NCBI GenBank assembly: GCA_031761405.1 | Contig: JASEVX010000034.1 | Coordinates: 744,001 to 808,000, forward strand | Source: Serripes groenlandicus | Taxonomy: Eukaryota; Mollusca; Bivalvia; Cardiida; Cardiidae | Direction of reading: 5' to 3' | DNA length: 64,000 bases | Shown here: in pieces, positions 13,401 to 28,400 of the stretch | How the letters are laid out: every line of letters starts with the position of its first letter | Numbering within the stretch: position 1 is the stretch's first letter | Notes under the pieces: model-generated | The model's database searches: none | Told to the model about the DNA's origin: nothing | Seen by the model: the letters and a program-made list of their open reading frames with translations, nothing else | Translations under genes and position numbers: made by a program

Positions 13401-16400
13401 TGTTGTGTTTCTAACAAAACTAACCTTGTGTGTTTGTGAATCTTGTGTAGTTCTTGTAGTGTGAATATATTAACAGATATACCAGGTTACAGTTTCTAAC
13501 ACACCACTACACTAAGTTTGGGTAAGATCATTAATCAACACTTTACCTGATAATGCCACATTTGGACCTCATTAAAATTGAAAACATCTTGAGAAATAAA
13601 TTTAGTTAGTAAGAGATTTCAAAACAATGTTGGACAAGTTGAACGTGCATTCATTATAACTGGATTCACCTTTTTCCTAATTGTTTTCATAGAATTGTCT
13701 GATGCTGCAGACATGCCATTATGCAGTTCTATCAGGGAAGGTGTTTATAACATCAGCAACTAACGTTTCTTCCATGTTTATCTACTGCAATATGTTGTCC
13801 ATAAGCTATTGTCCTACGCACCTTCTGTTGTCATCAGTGTCTGTCTGTCACAGTTTCCTACAAACAACTACTCTTCCTGAACCAATGGACCAATTTCAAA
13901 ATAAATTCACATAAATATTCCTTAGATAGTCCTCTTTCAAATTAATTAATAGAATTCAGTTTTATGGAAATCTCTGTTTGGGTTGCCATGGCAATTGAAA
14001 GAAAAAGACTTTCTTGTCCAAAAGTACTGGCCGTGGTGTGGTGTCCGTCGTGCATGCTTGCGTCTGTGCGTACTTACCAGAGTACTCTTGTTGGGTACTG
14101 TTTTTAGCTCACCTATGCACGAAGTGCAAGGTGAGCTTTTGTGATCACTGAATGTCCGGCGTCCGTTGTTGTCATCTTTCCGTCTGTTAACAATTTCCTA
14201 CAAATGACTTCTTCTACTAAACCAATGGACAGATTTCAAAATAACTTCACAGGAATGGTCCTTAGGTGGTCCCCTTTCAAATTTGTTCAAAGAATTTAAT
14301 TCCAAGTAGAACTTTGGCTGAACATTGCGGCATCAGAAAAGGGGAAAATTGCCAAATCTTAAAAAATCTTCTTGTTCATAAGTGTTGGCCCAATTTAAAA
14401 ATTATTTTGCACAAATGTTCCTTGCGGCACCCCCTACCAAGCTTGTTCAAATATTTCCGATCTGTTGAAAAACATGGCCGCAAGTGGGTGGGGCTTGTTT
14501 TCCTTATATGTGCATTGTTAAAACTTCAAAAAATCTTCTTGTTCAAAAGTACTGGCCAGATTTCATAATAATTTCACAGAAATGATCCTTAATTAATTAG
14601 GTGGTCCCCTTTCAAAGTTGTTCAAATAATTTAATTCCAAGTAGAACTTTGGTTGCTGCGGCATTAGAAAAGGGAAAAATTGCCAAATCTTAAAAAGACT
14701 TCTTGTCCAAAAGTGCTGGCCCGATTTAAAAATTATTTTGCACAAAATTTATGTTCCTAAGGGCACCCTCTATGAAGATTGAGAATAATTATTAAAGAAA
14801 CACCACTGTTAGCATGAAATACAACAGTTTTGAAAAATGTTACTTTTCACATAGTATGAAACAATTTTTTATTTTGCTTTTCTTTTTGTCTTTGAAATAC
14901 ACAAAAAAGTAATTATTTTCAATAAAAGTTAAAAAAAAAAAGGGTTTTATTTTAAATCTTAAACAAATTCCTCCGCCTGTATATACAGTCTTCATTACTA
15001 CCAGGCTTATTTCTGACTTCACAAGTGTTTTCCAAGTTAATCAAAATAGCAAATATGAACTCATGTTATTTCAACACTTTACATCTATTACAGTTAAGAG
15101 AAATACTATACCTTAAAATCTATATGCTTCATATTATCAATCCTATAGATCAGGTGAGCGATCCAGGGCCATCATGGCCCTCTTGTTTCGTAAATCCCAT
15201 CCACCACCCTTATAAGACACTTTGATAAGTGTTTTTTGATATAATTGTCTAATGGGTATCTAATTAGCATATAAATGCTATTTATTCCGTAAAAGAAAGA
15301 TAATTACAGAATGAACCATGTGCTTGTTGGGTATACCCAACAAGAGAAGATCAAAGGAAAATACCCAACAAACGCTATTTGGACGTACGTGCGTTCTTGC
15401 GTCCGTAAACAATTGCTTGTGAACGCGATACAGTCTCCAGTTTTTAGCTCTACTGGCCAAAGGCCAGAAGGGCTTATGTCGTGGCGATTTGTCCTTCGTC
15501 CGTGCATGCGTGCGTGCGTCCATAAACAATTTCTTGTTAACACGATACAGTCTTCACTTTTGATTGTATCTCAACCAAACTTATACAGTAGTTAGATATC
15601 TATGAGAGCTCGGTTCCTTTCGAAAACCAGCCAGATCCGCCCATGCATGACTGGATTATGGCCCTTGAAATGGTCAAAATTGCTATAAAAGAGCTTGTTA
15701 ACACGATACAGTCTTTACTTTTGATTGTACCTCAACCAAACTTATACAGTAGTTAGATATTTATGAGAGCTTGGTTCCTTTTGAAAACCAGCCAGATCCG
15801 CCCATGCATGACTGGATAATGGCCCTTGAAATGGTCAAAATTGCTATAAAAGAGCTTGTTAACACGATACAGTCTTCACTTTTGATTGTATCTCAACCAA
15901 ACTTATACAATAGTTAGATATCCATGAGAGCTCGGTTCCTTTTGAAAACCAGCCATATTTGCCCATGCATGACTGGATTATGGCCCTTAAAATTGTCAAA
16001 ATTGCTATAAAAGAGCTTGTTAACACGATACAGTCTTCACTTTTGATTGTATCTCAACCAAACTTATACAGTAGTTAGATATTCATGAGAGCTTGGTTCC
16101 TTTTGAAAACCAGCTAGATCCGCCCATGCATGACTGGATTATGGCCCTTGAAATGGTCAAAATTGCTATAAAAGAGCTTGTTAACACGATACAGTCTTCA
16201 CTTTTGATTGTATCTCAACCAAACTTATACAATAGTTAGATATCCATGAGAGCTCGGTTCCTTTCGAAAACCAGCCATATCTGCCCATGCATGACTGGAT
16301 TATGGCCCTTAAAATGGTCAAAATTGCTATAAAAGAGCTTGTTAACACGATACAGTCTTCACTTTTGATTGTATCTCAACCAAACTTATACAGTAGTTAG

Positions 16401-19400
16401 ATATTCATGAGAGCTCGGTTCCTTTCGAAAACCAGCAAGATCCGCCCATGCATGACTGGATTATGGCCCTTGAAATGGTCAAAATTGCTATAAAAGAGCT
16501 TGTTAACACGATACAGTCTTCACTTTTGATTGTATCTCAACCAAACTTATACAGTAGTTAGATATCTATGAGAGCTCGGTTCCTGTCGAAAATCAGTAGT
16601 TACAGTAGTTAGATATTCATGAGAGCTTGGTTCCTTTTGAAAACCAGCCAGTTCCGCCCATGCATGACTGGATTATGGCCCTTGAAATGGTCAAAATTGC
16701 TATAAAAGAGCTTGTTAACACGATACAGTCTTCACTTTTGATTGTATCTCAACCAAACTTAAACAGTAATTAGATATCCATGAGAGCTCGGTTCCTTTTG
16801 AAAACCAGCCATATCTGCCCATGCATGACTGGATTATGGCCCTTGAAATGGTCAAAATTGCTATAAAAGAGCTTGTTAACACGATACAGTCTTCACTTTT
16901 GATTGTATCTCAACCAAACTTATACAGTAGTAAGATATCCATGAGAGCTCGGTTCCTTTCGTAAACCAGCCAGATCCGCCCATGCAAGACTGGATTATGG
17001 CCCTTGAAATTGTCCAAATTGCTATAATAGAGCATGTGAACACAATAGAGGCTCCATTTACTATCTGATCTTCACCAAACTTAGATAGTAGTTACATATT
17101 GATGAGAGCTTGGTTCCTTTTGAAAACCAGCCAGATCCGCCCATGCAAGAATGGATTATGGCCCATGAAATTGTAAAAATTGCTATAATACAGCTTGTGA
17201 ACACAAAAGAGCCTCCATTTACTCTCCGATCTTCACCATACATACATGCTCTGGATTGAAAATGACCAAAGAACCATACCAGTAGAGCATAGGCCCTCAT
17301 GGGCCTCTTGTTATTGTATCTCAATCAAACTTATACAGTAGTTGGGTATCCATAAGAGCTTTGTTCATTTTGCAAACCAGCCTAATCTGGCCATGCAAGA
17401 TTGGATTATGGCCCTTGAAATTGTCAGAATTGCTATAACAGAGCTTGTGAACGCGATAATGTATTCAGTTTTGATTGTATCTCAATCAAACTTATACAGT
17501 AGTTAGATATTCATGAGAGATCAGTCCCTTTTGCAAACCAGCCAGATCCGCCCATGCAAGACTGGATTATGGCCCTTGAAATTGTTAAAATTGCTATAAT
17601 TGAGCTTGTGAACACAATAGAGGCTCCATTTACTAGCTAATCTTCACCAAACTCAGATAGTAGTTAAATATCTATGAGAGCTCAGTACCTTTCGAAAACC
17701 AGCCAGATGTGCCCTTGCATGACTGGATTATGGCCCTTGAAATTGTCAAAATTGCTATAATACAGCCTGGATTATGGCCCTTGTAATGGTCAAAATTGCT
17801 ATAATACAGCTTGTGAACACAATAGAGCCTCTATTTACTATTCAATCTTCACCAAACTTAGATAGTAGTTAAATATTGATGAGAGCTTGGTTCTTTTCGC
17901 AAATCAGCCAGATCCGCCCATGCAAGACTGGATTATGGCCCATGAAATGGTCAAAATTGCTATAATAGAGCTTGTGAACACAATAGAGGCTCCATTTACT
18001 ATCTGATCTTCAACCAACTTAGATAGTAGTTAAATATTGATGAGATCTTGGTTCCTTTTGAAAACCAGCCAGATGTGCCCTTGCATGACTGGATTATGGC
18101 CCTTGAAATTGTCAAAATTGCTATAATACAGCTTGTGAACACAATAGAGCCTCGATTTATTATTCGATCTTCTCCAAACTTCGATAGTAGTTGAATATTG
18201 ATGAGAGCTTGGTACCTTTCGCAAACCAGTCGGATCCGCCAATGCAAGACTGGATTATGGCCCTTGAAATTGTCAAAATTGCTTTAATACAGCTTGTGAA
18301 CACAAAAGAGCCTCCATTTACTATCCGATCTTCATCATACATACATGCTCTGGATTGAAAATGACCAAAGAACCATACCAGTAGAGCATAGGCCCTCATG
18401 GGCCTCTTGTTTCTTGTATGACTAGAGTATAAAGTTTGAAAACAAAGGAAGTTCTATTGAATTAGGTGAGTAATATAGTCCTGACCCTCATGGTGGAAGT
18501 ATTAAGACTAATTCAATCAAGGGTTGAAAACTGAACTGTAGAACTAAATGACCATCTAGAATAGCTGACACACTTTCCTTGAACTTGATTATAGTTATTG
18601 TTTTTAGTATCACAGCTTTGTTCTTCTTTTTGACTAATCACATGTATGTAATAAATGTTTTCCATACAGATCTCTCTCAGAAACTGTTTAAAACAAATAC
18701 ACACCGACTTAAGCTTTGGTAGTGTACCACATAGGGATCACTTCTCATTTGTATGTCTATCTATCCGTTTGTCTTGCCATAAAACATACTCTTACTGACA
18801 TATTAGAAGGCAACATAATTACATGTATGTATATATCTTAAATCACTTCTGTTTATTCTTAAAAAATGTAATGATTTTCTCTGTCACTTTATTACCAACA
18901 GGGATGCTATTGTACATGATACGGTCACGGCTGTTTGGTGTTCACATAAAGGAATGTCTGAAGGAGAACTGGTGGAATTTTTACAGGTATCTTCTTGTCA
19001 TCTGATCTCTATCAATTACTGTACTCCCATCCAACTCTTCCAAATTTTACAAAGTTGAAGAACAGTATGGTTGCTCTACTCAGATTAGGTTATAACTTTT
19101 TTAAAAACAGGAAGATCTTGTTGGAATAGAATTATTAGTATTATCATATATTTTCATAGCTTACGAAAATGCTCGTTTTTCAATTTATTACTTTGAAGTG
19201 TGTTTAAATGTCTAGCAAGATACCAAGATACCAACTATATTGGCAACTGATTTGACCTCCATCCAAATAATCTGTAAGACAACCCTGTTTTTGAAATGAT
19301 TGTTTGGCTCAAGCTCACTGCATTGAATATTTGAAAGTGGGTCTTTCTTAATTATGTAATAGATAAATTCCCCCCCCCCCCCCCCTTTTTAGCTCACCTA

Positions 19401-22400
19401 TGCACGAAGTGCAAGTTGAGCTTTGTCTATCATCCGTCGTTGTCCGTCCTTTCACATTTTCCTACAAATGTCTTCTCCTCCTTAACCAATTAACCAATTT
19501 CATCTAATTTTACAGGAATGTTCCTTGGGTGGATCTCTTTCAAACTTGTTCAAAACATCCTATTCCATGCAGAACTTTGGTTGCCACAGCAACAAAAAAG
19601 GGGAAATTAACCAAAACTTAAAAAATCTTCTTGTCTGAAAGTAGAAGGCCCATGTCTTTGATATTTGGTATGTAGCATCATCTAGTGAACCTCTACCAAG
19701 ATTGTTCAAATGATAGCGTAATAAATGACCCCTCCCCGGGGGTCACTTGTTTTTTATAGACTTGTATAGGGAAAAAACTTTAAAAATCTTCTTGTCTGAA
19801 AGTAGAAGGCCCATGCCTTTGATATTTGGTATGTAGCATCATCTAGTGAACCTCTACCAAGATTGTTCAAATTATAGCGTAAAGAATGACCCCTCCCCGG
19901 GGGTCACTTGTTTTTCATAGACTCATATAGGGAAAAAACTTTAAAAATCTTCTTGTCTAAAAGTAGAGGGCCCTGGCCTTTGACATTTGGTATGTAGCAC
20001 TATCTAGTGGACCTCTTCCAAGATTGTTCAAATTATAGCCATGGGGTAAATAATGAACCCTCCCTGGGGGTCACTTGTTTTACATAGATAGTGAAAAGAA
20101 ATTAAAAATCTTCTTGTCTAAAAGATATTTGGTATGTGGACCTCTACCAAGATTGTTCAAATTATAGCACTGGGGTAACTTGTTTTTCATAGACTCATAT
20201 AGGGGAAAGAACACTGAAAAGGTTTGATTAAATCAGGTGAGCAATATAGGACCATCATGGTCCTCTTGTTAAGTATTGTCTTCTCTTCCAAAGTTGTCAG
20301 TATCGGTGAAAAGTGTACCCCATTCCCACATATAAGATTATTACAAATCTGAACCAGACCACCTTGAGAAAAAAAAAGGTTTAACATTGCTACATAATAT
20401 TATGCAGATAATCATATAAAATAATCATATAAAATAAGAAGACATTTTATTCTTAATTTGTTTTTGCATCTTGTTTCGTTTCTTCAACACTTACAGGTTC
20501 CCAGTGCAGTTTGGTCCCCATTCTACCTGTCTCTGTATGAAAATCTGGTCAACAGAAATGGTGTGTTGAATTTCTCCCATGATCATCTGAGACAGGCAGT
20601 AGAGAGCAAATATCTGAACACCCCAGAGAAGAAGAAGGCTGGTTACATGCGAATGATAGAATTCTTCAGTGAACAGGAATCCAGTCACAGAACTGTATGT
20701 ATGAGTACCTACATGAAGGTCAAAGGGAAGTAAATCATTTTCCATAGACGACCATTATAGCATTATGGGTTATGGTTCGTTCCCAATAAGTAAGACTACA
20801 CAGAAACCTGTCTCAAAATAAAGTTCAGTATAAGAGCTATCAAAATAGCAAAGAAAACATACAGGTTGACTGACTATTTTTCATGTTATGAGGTCAAATA
20901 GAAGGTCACCCTTATCCCACACTGAATTTTACTTTCAGTTTCAGAAAATACCAGAAAAAGCTATTAGAATGTCATAAATAAAAGCAAACACACTTTTGAT
21001 TATAAATCAGTCAGAAGTTATTCAACTTTATAAAAATTACTTTCAACTTTCAACAAAATCATTATTGTCCAATGGGAGACAACCTCAGTCTTATATATTC
21101 ATCTGAAATTCCCTGGACAAAATTTCCCTCCCGGCAAGCCGATCTGATTAACTTCCCTTTGACCTGAAAAAAGCTGCCCTGGTGATTTGAGGTCTTGTGT
21201 TACATTGGCGTTTAACCTGTTGTTTGTTTATCGTCAAAAGTTGAATTTAGGACTATATCTCATTTTGGAGGACATCTCTTTTGAGACTGTGTGCAGATGC
21301 ATTAACCCTTTCCCTCATATAGACGCGTTCTGACGCCTCTGCAGCAGACGGCTTTTTGAAAACATGGTGACAAAAGAAGAAATTGCACAGAACGTGCAAT
21401 TTCTCCTTTTGTCACAATGTTTTCCACTTTTTGTCATAGGTTATCCATTCAATTATGGAGATTTTCTATGTTTTGACAAAATACGTTCAAAGTCGTCTGC
21501 TGCAGAATTGTCGTATGAGGGAAAGGGTTAAAACCCTTATCACCAGATACAGCTCAAATGTAACTAGAGCATGTTACTGTGAATTAGTATTGGTTTTCTT
21601 TGAAAAAAATAATTATATATAAAGAAAATGTGTACAAAATTGTCTAAATAGTGGTAACCGTTTCCAAACTTTCCAACATGCAACAAATCTGCAGCAGATG
21701 ACTTTGAAAATATCATGGAAATACATTATAAATGAAAGTGTAGGTATTAATAGTATTGAAAACATTATTGCAAAAGGAGAAATTGCTCATTATGACTTAT
21801 TTTACCTTTTACTACAAATGTTTCAAATGTCGTCTGCTGCAGATGCACCAACATGGGTCTTCAAGTGTTTAATTAACTTTTCAATAACTAATGAATATAA
21901 TTAGGGATGAATACAGATATTGATTTTCGAATATTCTTTTTACTCATGGCAATTTTTCAAAAAATCTATTTCCTTATATTTATTTAATAGATATATATAA
22001 CAATTTGATTTCCAAAATCATGTTGTGTTACAGGTGGAGGAGTTACCTTTCTTGCTGATGCGGGCAGAACAGCTTGACAGGTTAAAGGACTATTTAAAGA
22101 ACTTGGATGTGTTCTACAGGCTGTCTTGTGGTGATGAAGGACATTTTGAATTGATTAAAGCATGGAGAACCGTATGTAAACTTGATTTATAAATAGACAT
22201 TTAACCCGTAATCTTTTACATCCGACATGCGTTCATTAACTGACTTACCGGTACTGGCAGGCAACATGTGTGTTCCTTTGAACACTCTTGTTCTCAATGA
22301 CTTTTTAGCTCACATGAGCACAGAGTGCTTTAGGTGAGTTATTGTGATTGCCCTCTGTCAAGTGTCCATCTGCAACCTCCTCTCCTCTGTAAACAGTGGG

Positions 22401-25400
22401 TCAATGGGGATGAAACTTCAGAGCAAGCATTCTTTCAATGTCCTCTCCAGAATTCCTCAATTTTTTGAGGTCCAAAGTCAAAAGAAATATCCTCCTTCCA
22501 AACTGGTTGGCTTATTAGTCTTTGAGAACTATAGGTTTGGTCGATTCCGTCTGTCTGTCAGTCCCACCTAACCTTATCTGGCCCGCATCTTTACCATGCA
22601 TCATAGGATTTGAAAGAAACTTGGCACAAACGTTCACCATGATGAGGCGGCATGTCATGCAATCAGAACCAGGCTTGTACCTCAAATGTCAAGGTCACAC
22701 TTAGAGGTCAAAGGTCAAAATGAGTACTGTTTGATAGGATTACCTTGTCCGGCCTGCATCTCAACTATGTATCAAAGAATTTCCAACTTACCGGGCACAC
22801 ATGTTTATCATGATGAGGTTGCGTGTCAAGCGCAAGACCTAGGCCTGTACCTCAAATTTCAAGGTCGCACTTAGAGGTCAAAGGTCAAAATGAGTACTGT
22901 TTGATAGGACTGTACCTTGTCAGGCTCACATTTCAACCATGCATCATAGGATTCCCAAGTTACTGGGCACACATGTTCACCATGATAATATGACATGTGT
23001 CACACAAGACATGTGCCTGTACCTCAAAGGTCAAGGTGACACTTAGAGGTCAAAGGTCCTCATCCGGTAGGGGACTTTTGTATTGCATGCAATACGACAT
23101 TAACTTGTTTCAAATAATTTTGTTGAGATTTTCCTTGAGTGACCCTCTATCAACTGCCTTCAAGGATAACTTAATCTTCTCCTCCAATAGTATCTGGCTT
23201 ATTTTCAAATAATTTTGTAGAAATGTTCCTTGGGTGACACTTTACAGGATTCCTTCAAGCCATCATGGTTGGTCAAAAAGCATTAATCCTTTTCCTCATA
23301 CGACAATTCTGTAGCAGACGACTTTAAACATATTTTGTCAAAACATGAAAAATCTCTATAATTGAAGGGATAACCTATGACTAAAAGGGGAAAACATTGT
23401 GTCAAAAGGAGAAATTGCTTGTTTTGAGCATTTTCTTCTTTTGTCACTATGTTTTCAAAAAGCTGTTTGCTGCAGAGGCGTCAGAAAGCGTCTATATGAG
23501 GGAAAGGGTTAAGATAAGATCTTTAAATACTTCTTATTCAAAAAACAGTTGCTCGCTTTGAAAACAATTTGGCACAAGTGTTCCTTTGGTGAATTTCTTC
23601 CAAATTGTTCAAATCATTCCAATTCGTTTAAAAACATAGCCACCAAGAGAGGCACTGCTCATTTTCCATATATGTATAGAGTATGACAGCTGAAAACTAT
23701 TTATAGATCTATTAAGTCAGGTTAGGGATATAGAACCATCATGGTGCTCCTATTATTCTTTTAAAAATAACGCGTTGAATGTGATGAAAGAATGGGTTTA
23801 AGGATATTCTTGAATGAAAGTCTCTTTCCCAACTTGAGACACTTCTGAAGCAGACATCTTTGGAAAATAATTGGTCAAAATAAGAAATTGTTCATAAGAG
23901 CAGTTTCTCCTTATACCAGAATGTTTTCATCTCTATTCAAAGATCATACTTTCATTTATAGAGATTTTGATCTTTTCAAGTAGTCTGTAGATTCGTTGTA
24001 TCAGGGAAAGACTTAACTTGCTTGTTTACCCTTCTCCACATACAACAAATATATAGATCAGACGACTTTGAAAACATCTGGTTTAATATATGGTAAACAT
24101 CTTTAAATGAATATATATATAATCAATGAAAAGTGTTGAAAACATGGTGGCAAAAGGAGAAATTGCTTGTTTTGAGCAATTTCTCCTTTCGTCACAATGT
24201 TTTCAAAAGTCGTCTGCTGCAAATGCAACAGAATGGTCTGCAAGTGGGAAAGGGTTAATTGATTTTGACATCCAAATCGCATGGGTCTAATGACAAGTGT
24301 GTAATATCTGTATAAATGTTTGTATTATTTTGAAACAATCTAGAAAACATTATGAGAAAGGAGAAACTATTCATAATAATCAATTTCTCCTTTTTCCAAC
24401 AATATTGTTTAACTTAACGCTTTCCCAGTTGTAGACGCATTATGATGCCTAGGAAGCAGACGACTTTTGAAATCATGGTGGCAAAAGGAGACATTGCTCA
24501 TTACCACAATGATTTCAACTCTATTCAATAAATATAATTTCATATTTCTATATTTTTGCCTAGATGTTTTAAAAGTCGTCTGCTACAGATTTGTCTTATG
24601 TGGGAAAGGTAATACAACTGTATCTTTTTTGTAGGTGGGAGAGTTTAGTTTGGCAGAAAAAGCGTATTCGGGAGAGCTAGAGAAAGTGTCTATGAAGGAT
24701 ATTCAGAAAAGTCCAGAGTATTACTGCACATTATACAGGTAGGTTTACCGATATACCCAATTAATTAACCTTACCCTCTCATAGATGATTTTTGATGCCA
24801 TCAGCAGCAGATGAGTTTCAAAAAAACTGTGGGAAAAGGAGAAATTGCTCAAATTTGCCAATTCTCCTTTGCCAAAAAGGTTTTTCATATCTTTTTTCAA
24901 ATAGATATTTACAATTTTTTCTGATGTTAAATACATGTTTATCTTATTCTGATACATATAAATACAGAGATAGAATACTCGGGGTTCCCAAAGAACAAAT
25001 CTCGTAAAAATCTCGCGGGTATGGCGAGATGTGTTAGTCATGTAACTAATTATGTCTCCCCTTGGGTGTAGGAACTTCATACTTGGTATGCATGTTGGTC
25101 ATGACCAGAAGCTGACCCCTATTGATTTTGATGTCAGAATGTCAAAGGTCAAGGTCATGGTGACCTTGTGAGGTAAAAGATGGTTTCTGCTCAATAACTG
25201 AAGAATACTTGGGCTGAGGAACTCCATACTTGGTATGCAGGTTGGCCATGCTCAGTAGAAGACCCCTATTGATTTTGAGGTCAGTACGTCTAAAGTCAAG
25301 GTCACAGTGACCTTGAGCTGAAAGGTCAGTGACAATGAGCGGAAAAATTGTTTTTGCTTGGGCCCAGGAACTTCATACTTGGTGTGCAGGTTGGTTACCA

Positions 25401-28400
25401 AAGCAAATGACCCCTATTGATTTTGAGGTCACTAGGTCAAAGGTCAAGGTCACAGTGGTCAAGGTCACAGTGGTCAAGGTCACATCCTTCACACTTGTTT
25501 CCGCTCAATAACTGAAGAACGCTTGGGCGTAGGAACTTCATACTTAGTATGCAGGTTGGTCATGACCAGTAGATGACCTCTATTGGTTTTGATGTTAGAA
25601 GGTCAAAGGTCTAGGTCATGGTTTTCTTTGTGAGGTAAAAATGGTTTCCGCTCAATAACTGATGAAGGCTTGGGCTTGGAACTTCATACTTGATATGCAA
25701 GTTGTCCATGCCCGGTAAAAGACCCCTATTGATTTTGAGGTCAGTACGTCTAAAGTCGAGGTCACGGTGACAATGAGCTGAATAATTGTCTTTGCTTAAT
25801 AACATAGAATGCTTTGGCCATGGAAGTTAATATTTGATGTGCAGGTTGTTCACCACCAGCAGATGACCCCTATCGATTTTGAGGTCACTAGGTCAAAGGT
25901 CAAGGTCATGGTAACCTTCAGCTGAAAAAATGGTTTTGACTCAATAACTTAAGAATGCTTATGTTGAGAAACTTCATACCTGGTGTGCAGGTTGGTCCTA
26001 ACCAGTAGATGACCCTTATTGATTTTGAGGTCATAAGGTCAAAGGTCAAGGTCACAGTAACAATGAGCTGAAAAATTGTTTTTGCTTTATAACTAGAATG
26101 CTTTGGCCATGGAAGTTAATACTTGGTGTGCAGGTTGGTCACCATTAGCTGGTGACCCCTATTTATTTTGAGGTTAATAGGTCAAAAGTCAAGGTCATGG
26201 TAACCTTCAGCTGAAAAATAGTTTCGGCTCAATAACTAAAGAATGCTTATGTTGAGGAACATCATACCTGGTGTGCAGGTTGGTCCTAACCAGTAGATGA
26301 ACCTTATTGATTTTGTTTGATTTTGAGGTCACAAGGTCAAGGTCACAGTAACCTTCAGCTGAAAAATGTTTTTTAATCAATAACTCAAGAATGCTCATAC
26401 TTGGTGTGCAGGTTGGTCACCACTAGCAAATGACCCCTATTGATTTTGAGGTCACTAGGTGAACTACAAAATTCATCTCAATCATTTCTTTTCCTCCCCT
26501 ACGACCACAAAAATGGGGAGACAAGGGCTTTTTCAAAAAAGCAATCTCTAGTTTATAAACTAGCTGTGTCTGCGTTGAAATACCATCTGCTGATTAAGGT
26601 TGTGTATAGTAAGTTTGATAGCCCTTTATTCTTACTTCTAAATTTATGCTGTGATTTCAGCTGTGCTCTGTATGTGATTTTAGTGGAGGGTTTTAACTGA
26701 GAAAAAAGATAGTTGCGTATTAATTATGCATATCAATAAACGGACCTTACTATGTTTCAAGCTTGACTATTCGAAGAATTTGGAGAGCTATTACAGTCAC
26801 TTGTGCATCGGCAGTGTAACTTTGGTTAAAGTTTTGCATGCAAGGCTTTTTCTCAAAAACCACAGATGTTATTGGTTTGAAACTTCACCGACTTATTGGA
26901 CATCATTAAATGACCTTGCAGGCAAGTCCCAGATTTTGAAACATGTATCTGGTACAGGGTGTGTACACTTACAAATAGAAATATAATGTTATATCTACAA
27001 GAAAGTCTGTAATTCAGAAAAATTAATACATGTACATACGACAGTCACAATGAATTTTTGCTATTACCTTGTATTGGAGAAAAACTAACCATCAATCAAA
27101 GACAGTCTATTTGTCTTATCAAGTCTATATGCGTGGCTTCAAGTATGTTAAATGACATGTCAATTATCCGTTGCAATGCATTGGCTAACAACAGATGGGC
27201 GATAAATTCATTCAATTTGAGCAGCATTTCTTATGTTTATAAGGGCGTTTGCATAAACTGCGTTTCATTTCTATAATTAATTCTGTAGTTAAAACACTCA
27301 GTATATAATTTTTTAAATTTCAGGATTACTGTTAATATACCTTTACAAAATGTTATTCCATTCCGTTATGCTAATTATAATTATTTCCTAGGATAATGAT
27401 ATTTTGCGGAACAGAACGGAACAATTAAAACTTTTTCTATTCAATCTGATTCTTTTCAAGGATAATAATAATATAGTAATATCTGGTACAGGGCGTGTAC
27501 ACTTACAAAATGTTATATCTACAAGAAAGTCTAGATCTGTAATTTAGAAAACTTTAAAAAATTTATACAAACGACAGTCACAATGATTTTTTTTTTTTTG
27601 CTTTTACCTTGTATTGGAGAAGAACAAACCATCAATCAAAGGCAGTCTATTTGTCTTACCAATTATATCATAAAACACAACAAAACACCACTGGAAACAG
27701 TCTTTGCTTGGCTTCAAGTATGTTAAATGACATGTCAATTATCTGTTGCAATGCACTGGCTAACAACACATGGGCGACAAATTTTCTAAAATGTGGTAGT
27801 TAAAACAGTCATTATATAAGCTTTTAAATTTCAGGATTACGGTAAATATACGTTTACAAAATGTTGTTCCGTTCCGCAAAGTATAATTATTCCCTAGGAT
27901 AATGATATTTTGCGGAACGGAATAGAACAATATTTTGTTTTCTTTTCACACTGATTGTTTTCATTTATTCCAATGATAATAATAATATAGTAATATCTGG
28001 TACAGGGCGTGTGCACTTACAAATTGAAATTTAGTGTTATATCTACAAGAAAGTCTGTAATTAGCTAACAACAGATGGGCGACACATTTTCATACATATA
28101 TAAGGGCGTTTGCATAAAATTTGTTTCCTTTCTATAACAACGTAGTTGAAATAGTCATTATATAAGTTTTAAATTTCAGGATTACACTCAATATACCTTT
28201 ACAAAGTTGTTCCGTCCCCTAGGATAATGATAAGATTTTTTTTTCTTTTCTATCTGATTCTTTTCATTAATTACAAGGATAATAATAGTATAGTAATATC
28301 TGGTACAGGGCGTGTACACTTAAAAATCGAAATAAAAATGTCATACCTACAAGAAAGTGTGTAATTCAGAAAACCTAATACATACGACAGTCACAACGTT

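Noticed and set aside
15278..15595. Three overlapping open frames of 79-94 codons
   Set aside because: They follow the GTCCGTGCATGCGTGCGTGC-rich start of the HINE-like element; GC-rich wording without stops, no protein features.
24745..25080. A 111-codon minus-strand frame overlapping exon F's intron
   Set aside because: Built from a MITE fragment and the start of the AAGGTCA satellite; opposite strand to the real gene.
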